Below are positions 41,405-49,655 of a stretch of 64,000 nt of DNA, one piece after another. The notes beneath the pieces were generated by a model that was given only the letters and a program-made list of their open reading frames with translations, ran no database searches and was not told the DNA's origin. Within the stretch, counting starts at the first letter, position 1; every line of letters begins with the position of its first letter. A program made the position numbers and the translations under genes. The stretch is from Flavobacterium sp. SM15 (GTDB lineage: Bacteria > Bacteroidota > Bacteroidia > Flavobacteriales > Flavobacteriaceae), in assembly GCF_022012335.1 (NCBI RefSeq), contig NZ_JAKLTO010000003.1:248001-312000 (forward strand), in the 5' to 3' direction.

Positions 41405-42719
41405 TGGCTACTATATATATTGGTGAGAGAAGGAAAGTAGTAATAAACAAAAACAGTCCAACAAGTCCGAATAATGGGCGGTAAACATATAAATGTTCTC
41501 CAAAACAAAGCGTTACCAGCATAGCAATCACCAATCCTTTAAGGGCGGTTTGCATTTGGGCAAAGAACCTCATATTGACCGAGAAATAAGAGAACATCCA
41601 CCTCAAATATAAAAACAATCCCAATATACCAACTTCATTAATCAAACTTAAATAAATATTATGGGCCGAGAACCCGATTATCAATCGATTGTTAAACCCA
41701 ATTCCAAAAGGTATGATATAGGGCTTTTCCAATAAATATTCCACATAAGAAGCCGAAAGACGGTCCCTTCCAGCTCCCAAATCTTTGTAAAGTTTGTCAA
41801 CTCGGGCATCATTAAGGGATTTGGGGTCTTTAATTTTTTTATCTACCCTGTTCTGATAAATCTCCGTTGCCTTTTCAATTACTTTAGGATTCAAATAACT
41901 TACGGTAAAAAATAAGGAAACCAAAACCACCAAAGAAGCCACAAATTTAGGTGCATCTTTAAGTAAAAAGTAAGCGGCAAAAACCCCTAACCCAACATAA
42001 GAAGTTCTGGAACCACTCATAATTAGTGCTAATAAAGACATCCCAATATTAACAATCAATAACGTTTTACTAATCTTTACCCTTGAATCATTAAATAAAC
42101 CCAAAGAAAAAATCAGCATAATCAGGGAAGACATTCCCACTACAATCTTATTCGGACCAAAAGTTCCGGAAAGAAACCCTAAATACGATTCTTTATAACT
42201 ATCACTCCACAAAAAAGGAACAATTTCAAAATTTTGCAGAATAACAATCAGAAAGGAAACTATAGAGAGAATCAGGCAAAGGTTTACCATCTTTTTTAAC
42301 TGGTTCAAGTCTCGAATAATAAAAGCCAAAAAAACAGAAGCCAGAAAAAAAGTCCAGAAATGGTAAAGATAAAGCATCGACTGTACACTCCACATTACTT
42401 TCCCTTCCATAACACTGAAAATAAAGGTAAACGGAAGTGTGGCCGTTGTCCAGAGAAGAAACTGAAACATTCGGTTTAACACTTTAACCTTAGTAATCAT
42501 TTGATTTATTGTGGCAATATTGGTCAGGTAGAGATAAAACAGATAAACCCCAACCAAATCATAAATCCTGATGTCATTTTCTCCTTTGATGCTGTAATTC
42601 ATAACAGGCAAGTTATAGAAATACGAAATCATCATAAGGTAGCATGCAATGATCACCCCTTTTGAATTGGAAAGTTGTAAATTGGAAAGGTTAATAAATA
42701 TCTTTTTGTCTTCCATCAT
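41391..42719 (-). CDS. O-antigen ligase / Wzy-type polymerase family membrane protein
   Basis: 442 residues, about 11 hydrophobic helices. The large periplasmic loop between residues about 285 and 370 includes LGAGRDRLSASYVEYLLEKP and the signature FGIGFNNRLIIGFSAHNIYL, then SLINEVGILGLFLYL; the conserved His-Asn (SAHNIYL) is typical of the Wzy_C/O-antigen ligase superfamily. Polymerase and ligase members cannot be separated by eye. As the only such gene in the window it is the best candidate for the repeat-unit polymerase of this locus. Confidence 0.82.
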   Translation of the reverse strand: MMEDKKIFINLSNLQLSNSKGVIIACYLMMISYFYNLPVMNYSIKGENDIRIYDLVGVYLFYLYLTNIATINQMITKVKVLNRMFQFLLWTTATLPFTFIFSVMEGKVMWSVQSMLYLYHFWTFFLASVFLAFIIRDLNQLKKMVNLCLILSIVSFLIVILQNFEIVPFLWSDSYKESYLGFLSGTFGPNKIVVGMSSLIMLIFSLGLFNDSRVKISKTLLIVNIGMSLLALIMSGSRTSYVGLGVFAAYFLLKDAPKFVASLVVLVSLFFTVSYLNPKVIEKATEIYQNRVDKKIKDPKSLNDARVDKLYKDLGAGRDRLSASYVEYLLEKPYIIPFGIGFNNRLIIGFSAHNIYLSLINEVGILGLFLYLRWMFSYFSVNMRFFAQMQTALKGLVIAMLVTLCFGEHLYVYRPLFGLVGLFLFITTFLLSPIYIVANETK

Positions 42720-42756
42720 TTTCCGGAATAGATTCCCGATTTATTCAACGAGTTGC

Positions 42757-42787
42757 CGAAGGTAACTTTATTTAAACTGTTCTGCAA
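42757..42787 (-). promoter_or_regulatory. Possible internal promoter upstream of the ligase/polymerase gene
   Basis: On the minus strand TTG (42785-42787) is followed by 20 nt and TACCTTCG (42757-42764), which has one mismatch to TAnnTTTG. It lies in the 120-nt gap between a GT4 gene and the ligase/polymerase, one of the larger gaps in the locus. It could drive the distal part of the cluster separately. Confidence 0.3.
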
Positions 42788-42839
42788 AAATCTTAAAATA
42801 ATCTTAAAACTTTTAGTTAAAAAAGCGCTCGGTATATTT

Positions 42840-43913
42840 TTAAATTTTTCTCAAAAAAGCAATGTATTTTTCGATAATCGATTGTTTAGAAAATTCATTT
42901 TCAATCTTTTTTGTCAAATTTTCACCAAAAGCAACAATTAAAGCCTCATCGTTAGTTATCCTAATTAATTTTTCTGATAAATCATTAACCGTTAAAGGAT
43001 TGAATAAAATTCCGCTTTCTCCATCGTTTATGATTTCAGAGCAAAATCCCACATCACTGGACAAGACCGCCAGACCAGCCAAACCATACTCGAGCAAAGT
43101 TACCGGAAAACCTTCAAAGGTAGAGCCCAAAAGCCCAATTCTAGCCTGCTTTAACATTGAAAAAACCGCAATTTTGCTTCCATAAATAAAAACAGCAGCT
43201 TCAAGGTTTTCTTTTTTAATAAAATTTTTCAATGAACTCGAATAATCATCCTGATAATCTGCTCCTATAAAATGCAAGGTCCAGCCATTCTTATAAATTT
43301 CTGATCTTGAAAAGGCCTCAACCATAAACTCATGATTTTTTGGATGACGAAGGTTTGCCAAACACACAATCCGCTTATTATTATCGCCTTTAAGCAAATC
43401 CGTTTGAAATTCATCAGATTTATAAACCGCAAAATTGGGCAAATACAGCACAGTCTTGCATTTCAGGTTTTTTTTTGCCCATTGCTCCAACTCTGTATTA
43501 CAGCTTATTACCCCGTCAAAAAAAATGGAAAACAACACTAAGGCTTTATTATCATTGGGAGCAGCTAAAACGCGGTTTCCATAGTGGTCATGCCAAAGCA
43601 ATTTCACCCTTGGGCATACTAATTTCACCAAGACCCCCAATAAAAAAGAAGTCCCATGGGCATGAAGAAAATCAATTCTGTTGCTTTTAAGATAATTTCG
43701 CAATCGGAAAATCGCAGCCACATCAAAAGTTTTTGTGCGATTTAAAAAAAAATAGTCAACCTTTTCAGTTAATTGCTCTGACAAAGCTCCTTCCTTTCTG
43801 GTTGCTATTAAACCCGAAAACTCGATCTCCGCTGAAAGGGCATTGGCATAGTTCACAGCCATTCGCTCGGCTCCTCCCGGGTTAAGACTGTCTATTAACT
43901 GTACAATTCGCAT
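42840..43913 (-). CDS. Glycosyltransferase family 4 protein
   Basis: 357 residues. The N-terminus IVQLIDSLNPGGAERMAVNYANAL is the classic GT4 opening with the PGGAE acceptor loop. The middle shows LLWHDHYGNR and the C-terminal donor site GSTFEGFPVTLLEYGLAGLAVL, where the E-x7-E element is less usual (LLEYGLAG). It is soluble or peripheral and adds one repeat-unit sugar. It follows the previous GT4 gene by 10 nt. Confidence 0.88.
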   Translation of the reverse strand: MRIVQLIDSLNPGGAERMAVNYANALSAEIEFSGLIATRKEGALSEQLTEKVDYFFLNRTKTFDVAAIFRLRNYLKSNRIDFLHAHGTSFLLGVLVKLVCPRVKLLWHDHYGNRVLAAPNDNKALVLFSIFFDGVISCNTELEQWAKKNLKCKTVLYLPNFAVYKSDEFQTDLLKGDNNKRIVCLANLRHPKNHEFMVEAFSRSEIYKNGWTLHFIGADYQDDYSSSLKNFIKKENLEAAVFIYGSKIAVFSMLKQARIGLLGSTFEGFPVTLLEYGLAGLAVLSSDVGFCSEIINDGESGILFNPLTVNDLSEKLIRITNDEALIVAFGENLTKKIENEFSKQSIIEKYIAFLRKI

Positions 43914-43923
43914 TTCCTTTGAG

Positions 43924-45069
43924 CTAATTTATTTTTACTTGAATCATTTTTTTAATTTCTTCTTCGAAAGAATCCAAAGTATAGTTTCTTGACCAATTCA
44001 AAGCATTTTCCGCTTTATGGAAGTAGAGCTCAGGGCTTAGAATAATTTTCTCAATTTTAGAAACATCATGTTCTAAATTTAGATCAAGTAAAACACCTCT
44101 TTCTTCTTTGTTTAGCATGGTGGAAACACAAGAAACGGGTGTAACTAACGGAACAGCTCCCCAAAACATTGCCTCAGCAACAACTTTTGGCCAACCTTCA
44201 CTTTTGGAAGGCAGAATTAAAAAATGGGATTGTTTATAGGCCTCTTTTACAGCAGTTGCATCCTGATTGCCTTTCAAATGGACATATTTTTGGATGTCTT
44301 TCAGTTTTATATAATTTTCTAGTTTTTCTCTTTCTGCCCCTTCTCCCATTAAGTCCAAATGAACCGGGTATCCTTTTTTAAGTAATTTTTCGATCAGCTC
44401 TACAGCATATAAGGGTCGTTTCCCCTGTGCAAGAGTGCCAACGAAAAGAAACTTTACAGGCGCTTTGTGCTCTTCTGTACAAGTAATGCTTCGAATTTCT
44501 ATCGGTTCCTTTTCTGATTCTCGGTAACTGGCTGTAAAAAAAGGAACAATATTCTTAGAAGTGCCTTCCCACTCTCCATAAACCAACACGTTCATGTTTT
44601 TGGTCAAAAAGGTGTTATTTAAAATTTTTTTCTGAAGACGATAAGAAAAAGGCTGCTTACTCTTTGGATCCCAATTTCCTGCATATTTAGCAGTTTTGGG
44701 CTTTCCGGGAAAAAAAATCTGCACCAAGCATCCTAACAATCCTATATTACCCGGGCAACGCAAATGGATATGGTCTGCTTGTCTCATCACTTTATAAATC
44801 ATAAACAATATTCCAGGTAACTTAAAAAACGTTCTTAAAATTTCCATAGGTGAAGCCAATGAAAATGAAGAAATCGGAAAGAAATCAACCGCATTAATTT
44901 CATATTTCAAGTCAATGGGCGTGGCAGTTCCTTTGTGTAAGGGAGCCACTACATACAATTGATCGATATATTTTGCCCATACATTCATCTCTTTCACATA
45001 AGGACCATAGGCGTAATAAGCATCAGCGTTTTCAATATGCTGAACATGTGTGATTACTGCAAATTTCAT
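43924..45069 (-). CDS. Glycosyltransferase family 4 protein
   Basis: 381 residues, GT-B fold. The donor domain has KFLFVGTLAQGKRPLYAVEL, YVHLKGNQDATAV and the motif LILPSKSEGWPKVVAEAMFWGAVPLV containing the E-x7-E pattern. The N-terminal half includes an amphipathic, hydrophobic segment near 80-105 (SPMEILRTFFKLPGILFM) that may attach it to the membrane. Sugar and linkage unknown. Its start overlaps the stop of the upstream GT2 gene by 1 nt. Confidence 0.88.
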   Translation of the reverse strand: MKFAVITHVQHIENADAYYAYGPYVKEMNVWAKYIDQLYVVAPLHKGTATPIDLKYEINAVDFFPISSFSLASPMEILRTFFKLPGILFMIYKVMRQADHIHLRCPGNIGLLGCLVQIFFPGKPKTAKYAGNWDPKSKQPFSYRLQKKILNNTFLTKNMNVLVYGEWEGTSKNIVPFFTASYRESEKEPIEIRSITCTEEHKAPVKFLFVGTLAQGKRPLYAVELIEKLLKKGYPVHLDLMGEGAEREKLENYIKLKDIQKYVHLKGNQDATAVKEAYKQSHFLILPSKSEGWPKVVAEAMFWGAVPLVTPVSCVSTMLNKEERGVLLDLNLEHDVSKIEKIILSPELYFHKAENALNWSRNYTLDSFEEEIKKMIQVKIN

Positions 45070-46067
45070 TAAATCTGTTTTGGTGCATTAAAAAAAAGTT
45101 TAAACCAACCAACAGTTCTTCCCAAAGCTTCTGTAAATGCTTCTTTTCTTTTTGAGGTAGTAAACACATTAACGAATCGTATTCCTGTTAATATCAAAGT
45201 AATAAGATGCCATTTCACAATTGCTTTAAACGATGGCCTTGGAAACTTAACCCTCCAAACATACCAACCGTTTCTTACCACCATTTTACCATATTGGTAT
45301 TGATTGGGACGCCCCGAGGAATCATGAAAATGACCTAAACCTGCATTAGTATTGACGTATAATTCGCCTAATTTAGAAAGGCGCAAGGTAAAATCTGCAT
45401 CTTCATACAAACCATATCCTTCAAAAAAAGTAGAAAATTTCAACGTATTAAAAACACTCACTTTAAATGATGAAACCCCTCCCATTAACTGCTCTACCCG
45501 ATATGTTTTTCCCGATGGTGGAAGAAAGCTAATACTACGCCCATGAGAAAACTCGGGAAAAAAGCCCGGTGGTTTGTCTGCGTCTAAAAAACAGAACTTG
45601 CGCCAGATAAAACGACCCGCTTCCTTTCTTACCCAACCATCATAAGAAAAGTCGTTTTGCCTAACCTTATAATCTTTACCAACTTTCTGCCATTCAACCT
45701 CATTAGTTATATAACCACCTACACCTAAAGCATTTGGATATTCTTTATAGGTTTTAAGTATTTCCGTAAAATAAGTTTCCTCAAGAATTGTATCATCATC
45801 CAGAAAAAAAACAACCTCACTGTCGGGATGTATTTTTGAAATCCCAAAATTCCTCTGACGGGTTAATCCTCTATCTTCCGGGCTGACCTTATAATATATT
45901 AAACCAGTGTAGTTTTTCTGCTCTAAGACTAGTTTGGTCTTATCATCTGGAGAACCATCAATAATTAAAATTTCATCCGGATAATTGCGCTGAACTTTTA
46001 CCGACTCTAAAAGGTCAATAATTGGTTGTGGACGTTTATAAGTGCATATTATTAGAGTAAACTTCAC
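45069..46067 (-). CDS. Glycosyltransferase family 2 protein
   Basis: 332 residues. The GT-A domain starts FTLIICTYKRPQPIIDLLES with DEILIIDGSPDD and the DxD-type metal site EVVFFLDDDTILEE. Acceptor-side residues GGVSSFKVSVFNTLKFSTFF and GYGLYEDADFTLRL follow, the usual ED in the catalytic-base position. A weak hydrophobic segment at 280-300 may lie along the membrane. It is an inverting transferase for one repeat-unit sugar, of unknown donor. The 68 nt before its start codon hold no gene. Confidence 0.88.
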   Translation of the reverse strand: MKFTLIICTYKRPQPIIDLLESVKVQRNYPDEILIIDGSPDDKTKLVLEQKNYTGLIYYKVSPEDRGLTRQRNFGISKIHPDSEVVFFLDDDTILEETYFTEILKTYKEYPNALGVGGYITNEVEWQKVGKDYKVRQNDFSYDGWVRKEAGRFIWRKFCFLDADKPPGFFPEFSHGRSISFLPPSGKTYRVEQLMGGVSSFKVSVFNTLKFSTFFEGYGLYEDADFTLRLSKLGELYVNTNAGLGHFHDSSGRPNQYQYGKMVVRNGWYVWRVKFPRPSFKAIVKWHLITLILTGIRFVNVFTTSKRKEAFTEALGRTVGWFKLFFNAPKQI

Positions 46068-46135
46068 TATTCGATTTAGATTTTAATTGAAAAAACATTC
46101 AATTTGGTTCAATATTATTAGATTTTACTTCGAGA

Positions 46136-46876
46136 TTATGATTCTGCTATGAATATCAAATTATTGTACCCAGTTTTTCTATTGTAAAAAACTCCTTTGG
46201 ATTTGTAAAACTCCTCTAATGAAAGCACTTGCACATTTTTAAAACCCGCCTGCTTTAATTCGCTTAACAATTCAGATTTAGAAAAATAATATCCTAAAAA
46301 CTTAAAGCCTTTAAAACCTGTCATGCGTTGTCCAACCTTATGCTTTAAAAAGATTTTTAAAAGTGACCTCACTTTAAAGTAAGCGGTTTTTTTGAATGTT
46401 CCGATCTGATTATGCACGGTGCCAATTACAACCCCATTCGGCTTTAGCTCTTTATGGGCATTTTTAAAAATCAGTTCTCTTTCCCTTTTTTCAGGAACAT
46501 AAGTCATAACGCTGTTCAAAAACGTAATCAAATCATAGGTGTTTTCCTGAAGCTGTACATCTTTTGCATTTGAAACCAATGTTGTTACTTTGTCACTCAA
46601 TCCCCAAAGCGCAAGGTTTTCATTACATTTTTTTATCATGTTTTCAGAAATATCGAGCGCTAGAATAGTTTCAGGGTTAAAAAATTTGACCACCTCATTA
46701 ATTTCCCTTCCCGTCCCACAGCCGATAATTTTTACCGTTTCTATTTTATGAAGGCTTTTAATTTTGGCTTGCTCAAACAAAAAAAGCTCAAAATCTGCCA
46801 ATATGGTTTCTGTTTGGTCCTGGGTATCAATTACCTTCTGATCTTCCCAAAATTCTTTATTTGTTGTTTTTTTCAT
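46136..46876 (-). CDS. Class I SAM-dependent methyltransferase
   Basis: 246 residues from the ATG at 46876 (MKKTTNKEFWEDQKVIDTQD). Motif I is VKIIGCGTGREINEV, followed by ILALDISENMIKKCNENL, a DVQLQENTYDLITFLNSVMTY segment and the late ELKPNGVVIGTVHN strand. It is a methyltransferase type 11/12-like enzyme. It follows the FemAB-like gene by 10 nt. An upstream in-frame start at 46909 would overlap that gene by 23 nt and is less likely. The methyl acceptor could be the group added by the FemAB-like enzyme; this is a guess from context. Confidence 0.8.
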   Translation of the reverse strand: MKKTTNKEFWEDQKVIDTQDQTETILADFELFLFEQAKIKSLHKIETVKIIGCGTGREINEVVKFFNPETILALDISENMIKKCNENLALWGLSDKVTTLVSNAKDVQLQENTYDLITFLNSVMTYVPEKRERELIFKNAHKELKPNGVVIGTVHNQIGTFKKTAYFKVRSLLKIFLKHKVGQRMTGFKGFKFLGYYFSKSELLSELKQAGFKNVQVLSLEEFYKSKGVFYNRKTGYNNLIFIAES

Positions 46877-46886
46877 GCATATAAAA

Positions 46887-47948
46887 TTAGTTAGCCAAAT
46901 ATTTGGCAATTAAAGGCTTAAATTTCTTCAGATAAAATAATGATTTCTGATAAATTTTAAAAGAAATCGGTTTCAAAACCCAATAAAAACTATTTTCTGT
47001 ATAAAGCTGAATCTGCGGAGAGAATTTATTTTTGAAATTCATCACCCCTTGACTTCCTCCCAAGGATATGTTATAACCTTTTAATTGTTGCTCTATGGAA
47101 AGTTCAATCGCACTCCATTGAAGCAGCTCTCCTAACAACAAATCCGGCTTTTCCTTTTTGGTCCCACCCATTACGTAAGTATAATAACCCGCAGCCTTAA
47201 TTAAAAAAACAGCCCCTTTTAAACTATTCTGATGGTAAGCCCCCAATATAACTGCTTTTCCGTCTTGAATCAATCCGAAAATCGTATTTTTAAAATCGTT
47301 CCAGGCCCTTATGCTATAATTAAACGTGTTGGCATTTTCCTGAAAAAGCTCATAAGCTCTTTTAATTTCTTCAGGATTTTCGATCTGTTTTATTTCAATT
47401 TCTTTCCTTTGCGCACTTCGTACATCCCGTCTTACATTGGTTTTTAAAACTTGTTCGAAAAAGAAATCTTTTGAAACACCTTGTTCAAATTGTATCCAAT
47501 TTAACCCACTGGATGAAAAAACAAACGGAAAAACTTTACCGAAATTCCCTTTATCAAATACATTCTTAAAGGTCTTTACATCATACATTTTGTCCTTCTC
47601 AACGCCCATTGGAAAAACAACTTGCAAACAACAACAGTTTCTTTTTTTTGCCGCCGTTTTAGCCAATTCCAGCAATGCCGGCACTATTTCTGAAGATGCT
47701 TCATCAAAAACAGGTCCGTTAGAAATACAATAAAATTTCAACCCTGCTTTTTGGGCAATAACTGCTGAGAATCCACCAATAATTTTATCATTTTCAACAG
47801 CCAGAGCCAGTTCATAATCAAATCCATAAGAAAGATAGGATTTCACCCAATGTGAATATTGAAGGTGATTCCCTTTAGGGTGAAGGGCAAGATAATCGTC
47901 CCATTTTTTCTCCCATTTTGGATCTTTAACTATGAAATAATCTATCAT
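46887..47948 (-). CDS. FemAB-like / GNAT-fold transferase
   Basis: 353 residues with a duplicated GNAT-type fold. N-terminal half: HLQYSHWVKSYLSYGFDYEL and IIGGFSAVIAQKAGLKFYCI; C-terminal half: FEQVLKTNVRRDVRSAQRKEI, LKGAVFLIKAAGYYTYVMGG, then LLQWSAIELSIEQQLKGYNIS and LGGSQGVMNFKNKF. These are the signatures of the FemAB/BioF2-like acetyltransferase family, whose members transfer aminoacyl or acyl groups from tRNA or other donors. In polysaccharide loci such proteins are thought to add amino acids or acyl groups to sugars. It overlaps the preceding gene by 4 nt. Confidence 0.8.
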   Translation of the reverse strand: MIDYFIVKDPKWEKKWDDYLALHPKGNHLQYSHWVKSYLSYGFDYELALAVENDKIIGGFSAVIAQKAGLKFYCISNGPVFDEASSEIVPALLELAKTAAKKRNCCCLQVVFPMGVEKDKMYDVKTFKNVFDKGNFGKVFPFVFSSSGLNWIQFEQGVSKDFFFEQVLKTNVRRDVRSAQRKEIEIKQIENPEEIKRAYELFQENANTFNYSIRAWNDFKNTIFGLIQDGKAVILGAYHQNSLKGAVFLIKAAGYYTYVMGGTKKEKPDLLLGELLQWSAIELSIEQQLKGYNISLGGSQGVMNFKNKFSPQIQLYTENSFYWVLKPISFKIYQKSLFYLKKFKPLIAKYLAN

Positions 47949-49564
47949 TGCACCTGGTTTAAATGATATCCAAAATTATTTCTAACCTTAATTTCTCCGG
48001 ATTCATCACTGAAAAATTCTAAATTCTCAATATTTTCAAAATATTCTTTTAACTCATAAATAGTTGGGTTCCACAATTTTTTCTCCCTGATAAGACTTCC
48101 TAAATGCTCAAAATTGGCACGAACCTGATGATTAATTTCCGTAGGCGTAGAGAACATTCTGCCTTTATGATATTTAAAAGGAACACTGAAATAAGTATGT
48201 GCAATAAATACTCCTTTTTCTTCACAAAACTTATTTAAATTTTCTTTGGAAAGACTACTCACCAAATCAACCATTTCTAAAGTTTGAAAAACAGTAAATC
48301 GGGTTCCGTTGATCATATTACTATAAAAAACCGAATTATATTTAGCCAGCGGATACACTTTGTTTTTTAATGTATTCCATCTAAAAACAATGCGCAAGAG
48401 AGAGAAAAAAACAGGAAAAAAAGACACGATCAGTTCCTTTAGTTCAAATACTTTTTTCTTATCCAGAATCGGTTTAAAAACTGAGGCAAACAATTTATAA
48501 CTCGCTGTATAATTACGATCTGAATAAAAATGAAATAAACTATTTTTAATCCCTTTAGCCATTCGGTCTTTTAATGATAATTCTTTTATACCATTACAAA
48601 AAGCTTTAAGCGTAAAATGCCTTAAATTTAACTGATTGATAACGCCCCTGGTGGTAGTTCCGGTATCAATATAGTTCCAGACAACACTCACATTTTGGGA
48701 ATTCATTTTATCAAAAAACAGATTCAAAGTTCTGTTATTCTTCTCTGAAGAGCTTAAATTATAAGGCAGATAACCGTGGTCCATCCAGGTATGGATGTTT
48801 GGAAGCGGAGCTGTAAAGTTATCAAACTCTTCAAACACCTTATCTTTATCTTCTTTAATGGATTGACTTAAGGAATGATATGCTAATTCATGACCGTCTT
48901 CTATCCATTTCATTAGTTCATCGCTGTCTTTTTCAAACGAAGCATTTTCTTTTCTTTTAGAATAATTATAGAGAAAAAACCCTTTGGTCATTTTAATATC
49001 GTTCTCCTTAAAAAAAGAACGTTGCAGCTCAAGGTTTTCACGAGTATCAAAATCACAATGATCTGAAAAACATGCAATCCCTGAAAATGGAATTTTAGAA
49101 CGGCTCCAGATAATCCCTCCTTTTTCCGAGACTAATAACGAAAACTTTTTTTGAGGATTAAACAAATTGACATATTCATATTCTTTATTATCAACCTCAC
49201 CGGTGTACTTTGCTAGAACACAACTCTTTTTAGGATTCAGGCTCCAAATTAATTCCTTTCTTCTTTTGGCATTAACTTCCCAATATCCTTCTGTAGAATT
49301 AGACTGAATGTATTTTCCATTTATTAATTTCAAGACCTTGGGTTGGAGCCTTGAAGCGGTATACCATTTAAAATTACTAGTCCATTGGTATGAAAAATCT
49401 ATGACCGAGTCTATGTTTTTCTCAAACTCGATAACATACTTTAAATCAAAAGACTTATAATACTCTTCACTGAAACTCGGCAATGAAAATTCATTGGCTT
49501 GGAGCTCCAAAACATGATGCGAGATTGGTTTGTCCTGTTGATATAATACTACTTTTATTAACAT
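47945..49564 (-). CDS. Unrecognised polysaccharide-locus protein, deacetylase-like
   Basis: 539 residues, no signal peptide, no clear membrane helix. The first 150 residues are beta-rich. The middle (about 160-290) has FSGIACFSDHCDFDTRENLE, then WIEDGHELAYHSLSQ and HTWMDHGYLPYN. The acidic-His and HxxxxH pattern, with Asp-His-Cys-Asp replacing the usual TFDDG, resembles the metal site of NodB-type polysaccharide deacetylases; this is a distant resemblance only. I do not recognise a family by whole-protein pattern. It is coupled to the FemAB-like gene by a 4-nt overlap, so it probably acts on the same glycan group. Confidence 0.55.
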   Translation of the reverse strand: MLIKVVLYQQDKPISHHVLELQANEFSLPSFSEEYYKSFDLKYVIEFEKNIDSVIDFSYQWTSNFKWYTASRLQPKVLKLINGKYIQSNSTEGYWEVNAKRRKELIWSLNPKKSCVLAKYTGEVDNKEYEYVNLFNPQKKFSLLVSEKGGIIWSRSKIPFSGIACFSDHCDFDTRENLELQRSFFKENDIKMTKGFFLYNYSKRKENASFEKDSDELMKWIEDGHELAYHSLSQSIKEDKDKVFEEFDNFTAPLPNIHTWMDHGYLPYNLSSSEKNNRTLNLFFDKMNSQNVSVVWNYIDTGTTTRGVINQLNLRHFTLKAFCNGIKELSLKDRMAKGIKNSLFHFYSDRNYTASYKLFASVFKPILDKKKVFELKELIVSFFPVFFSLLRIVFRWNTLKNKVYPLAKYNSVFYSNMINGTRFTVFQTLEMVDLVSSLSKENLNKFCEEKGVFIAHTYFSVPFKYHKGRMFSTPTEINHQVRANFEHLGSLIREKKLWNPTIYELKEYFENIENLEFFSDESGEIKVRNNFGYHLNQVQ

Positions 49565-49655
49565 TTTGGTGGTTAGGTTAAGTCAACGTTGGGTTATTTT
49601 TCGTCTGGTTTCTTTTTTAGGTGTTCAAGTGCTATTCTCAATCTAAATTTACTAT

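Noticed and set aside
42720..42839. Small gene in the 120-nt gap
   Set aside because: No credible coding frame; only a weak promoter-like pattern on the minus strand.
46877..46909. Longer methyltransferase N-terminus starting at 46909
   Set aside because: It would overlap the FemAB-like gene by 23 nt and adds residues not typical of the family; ATG 46876 fits better.
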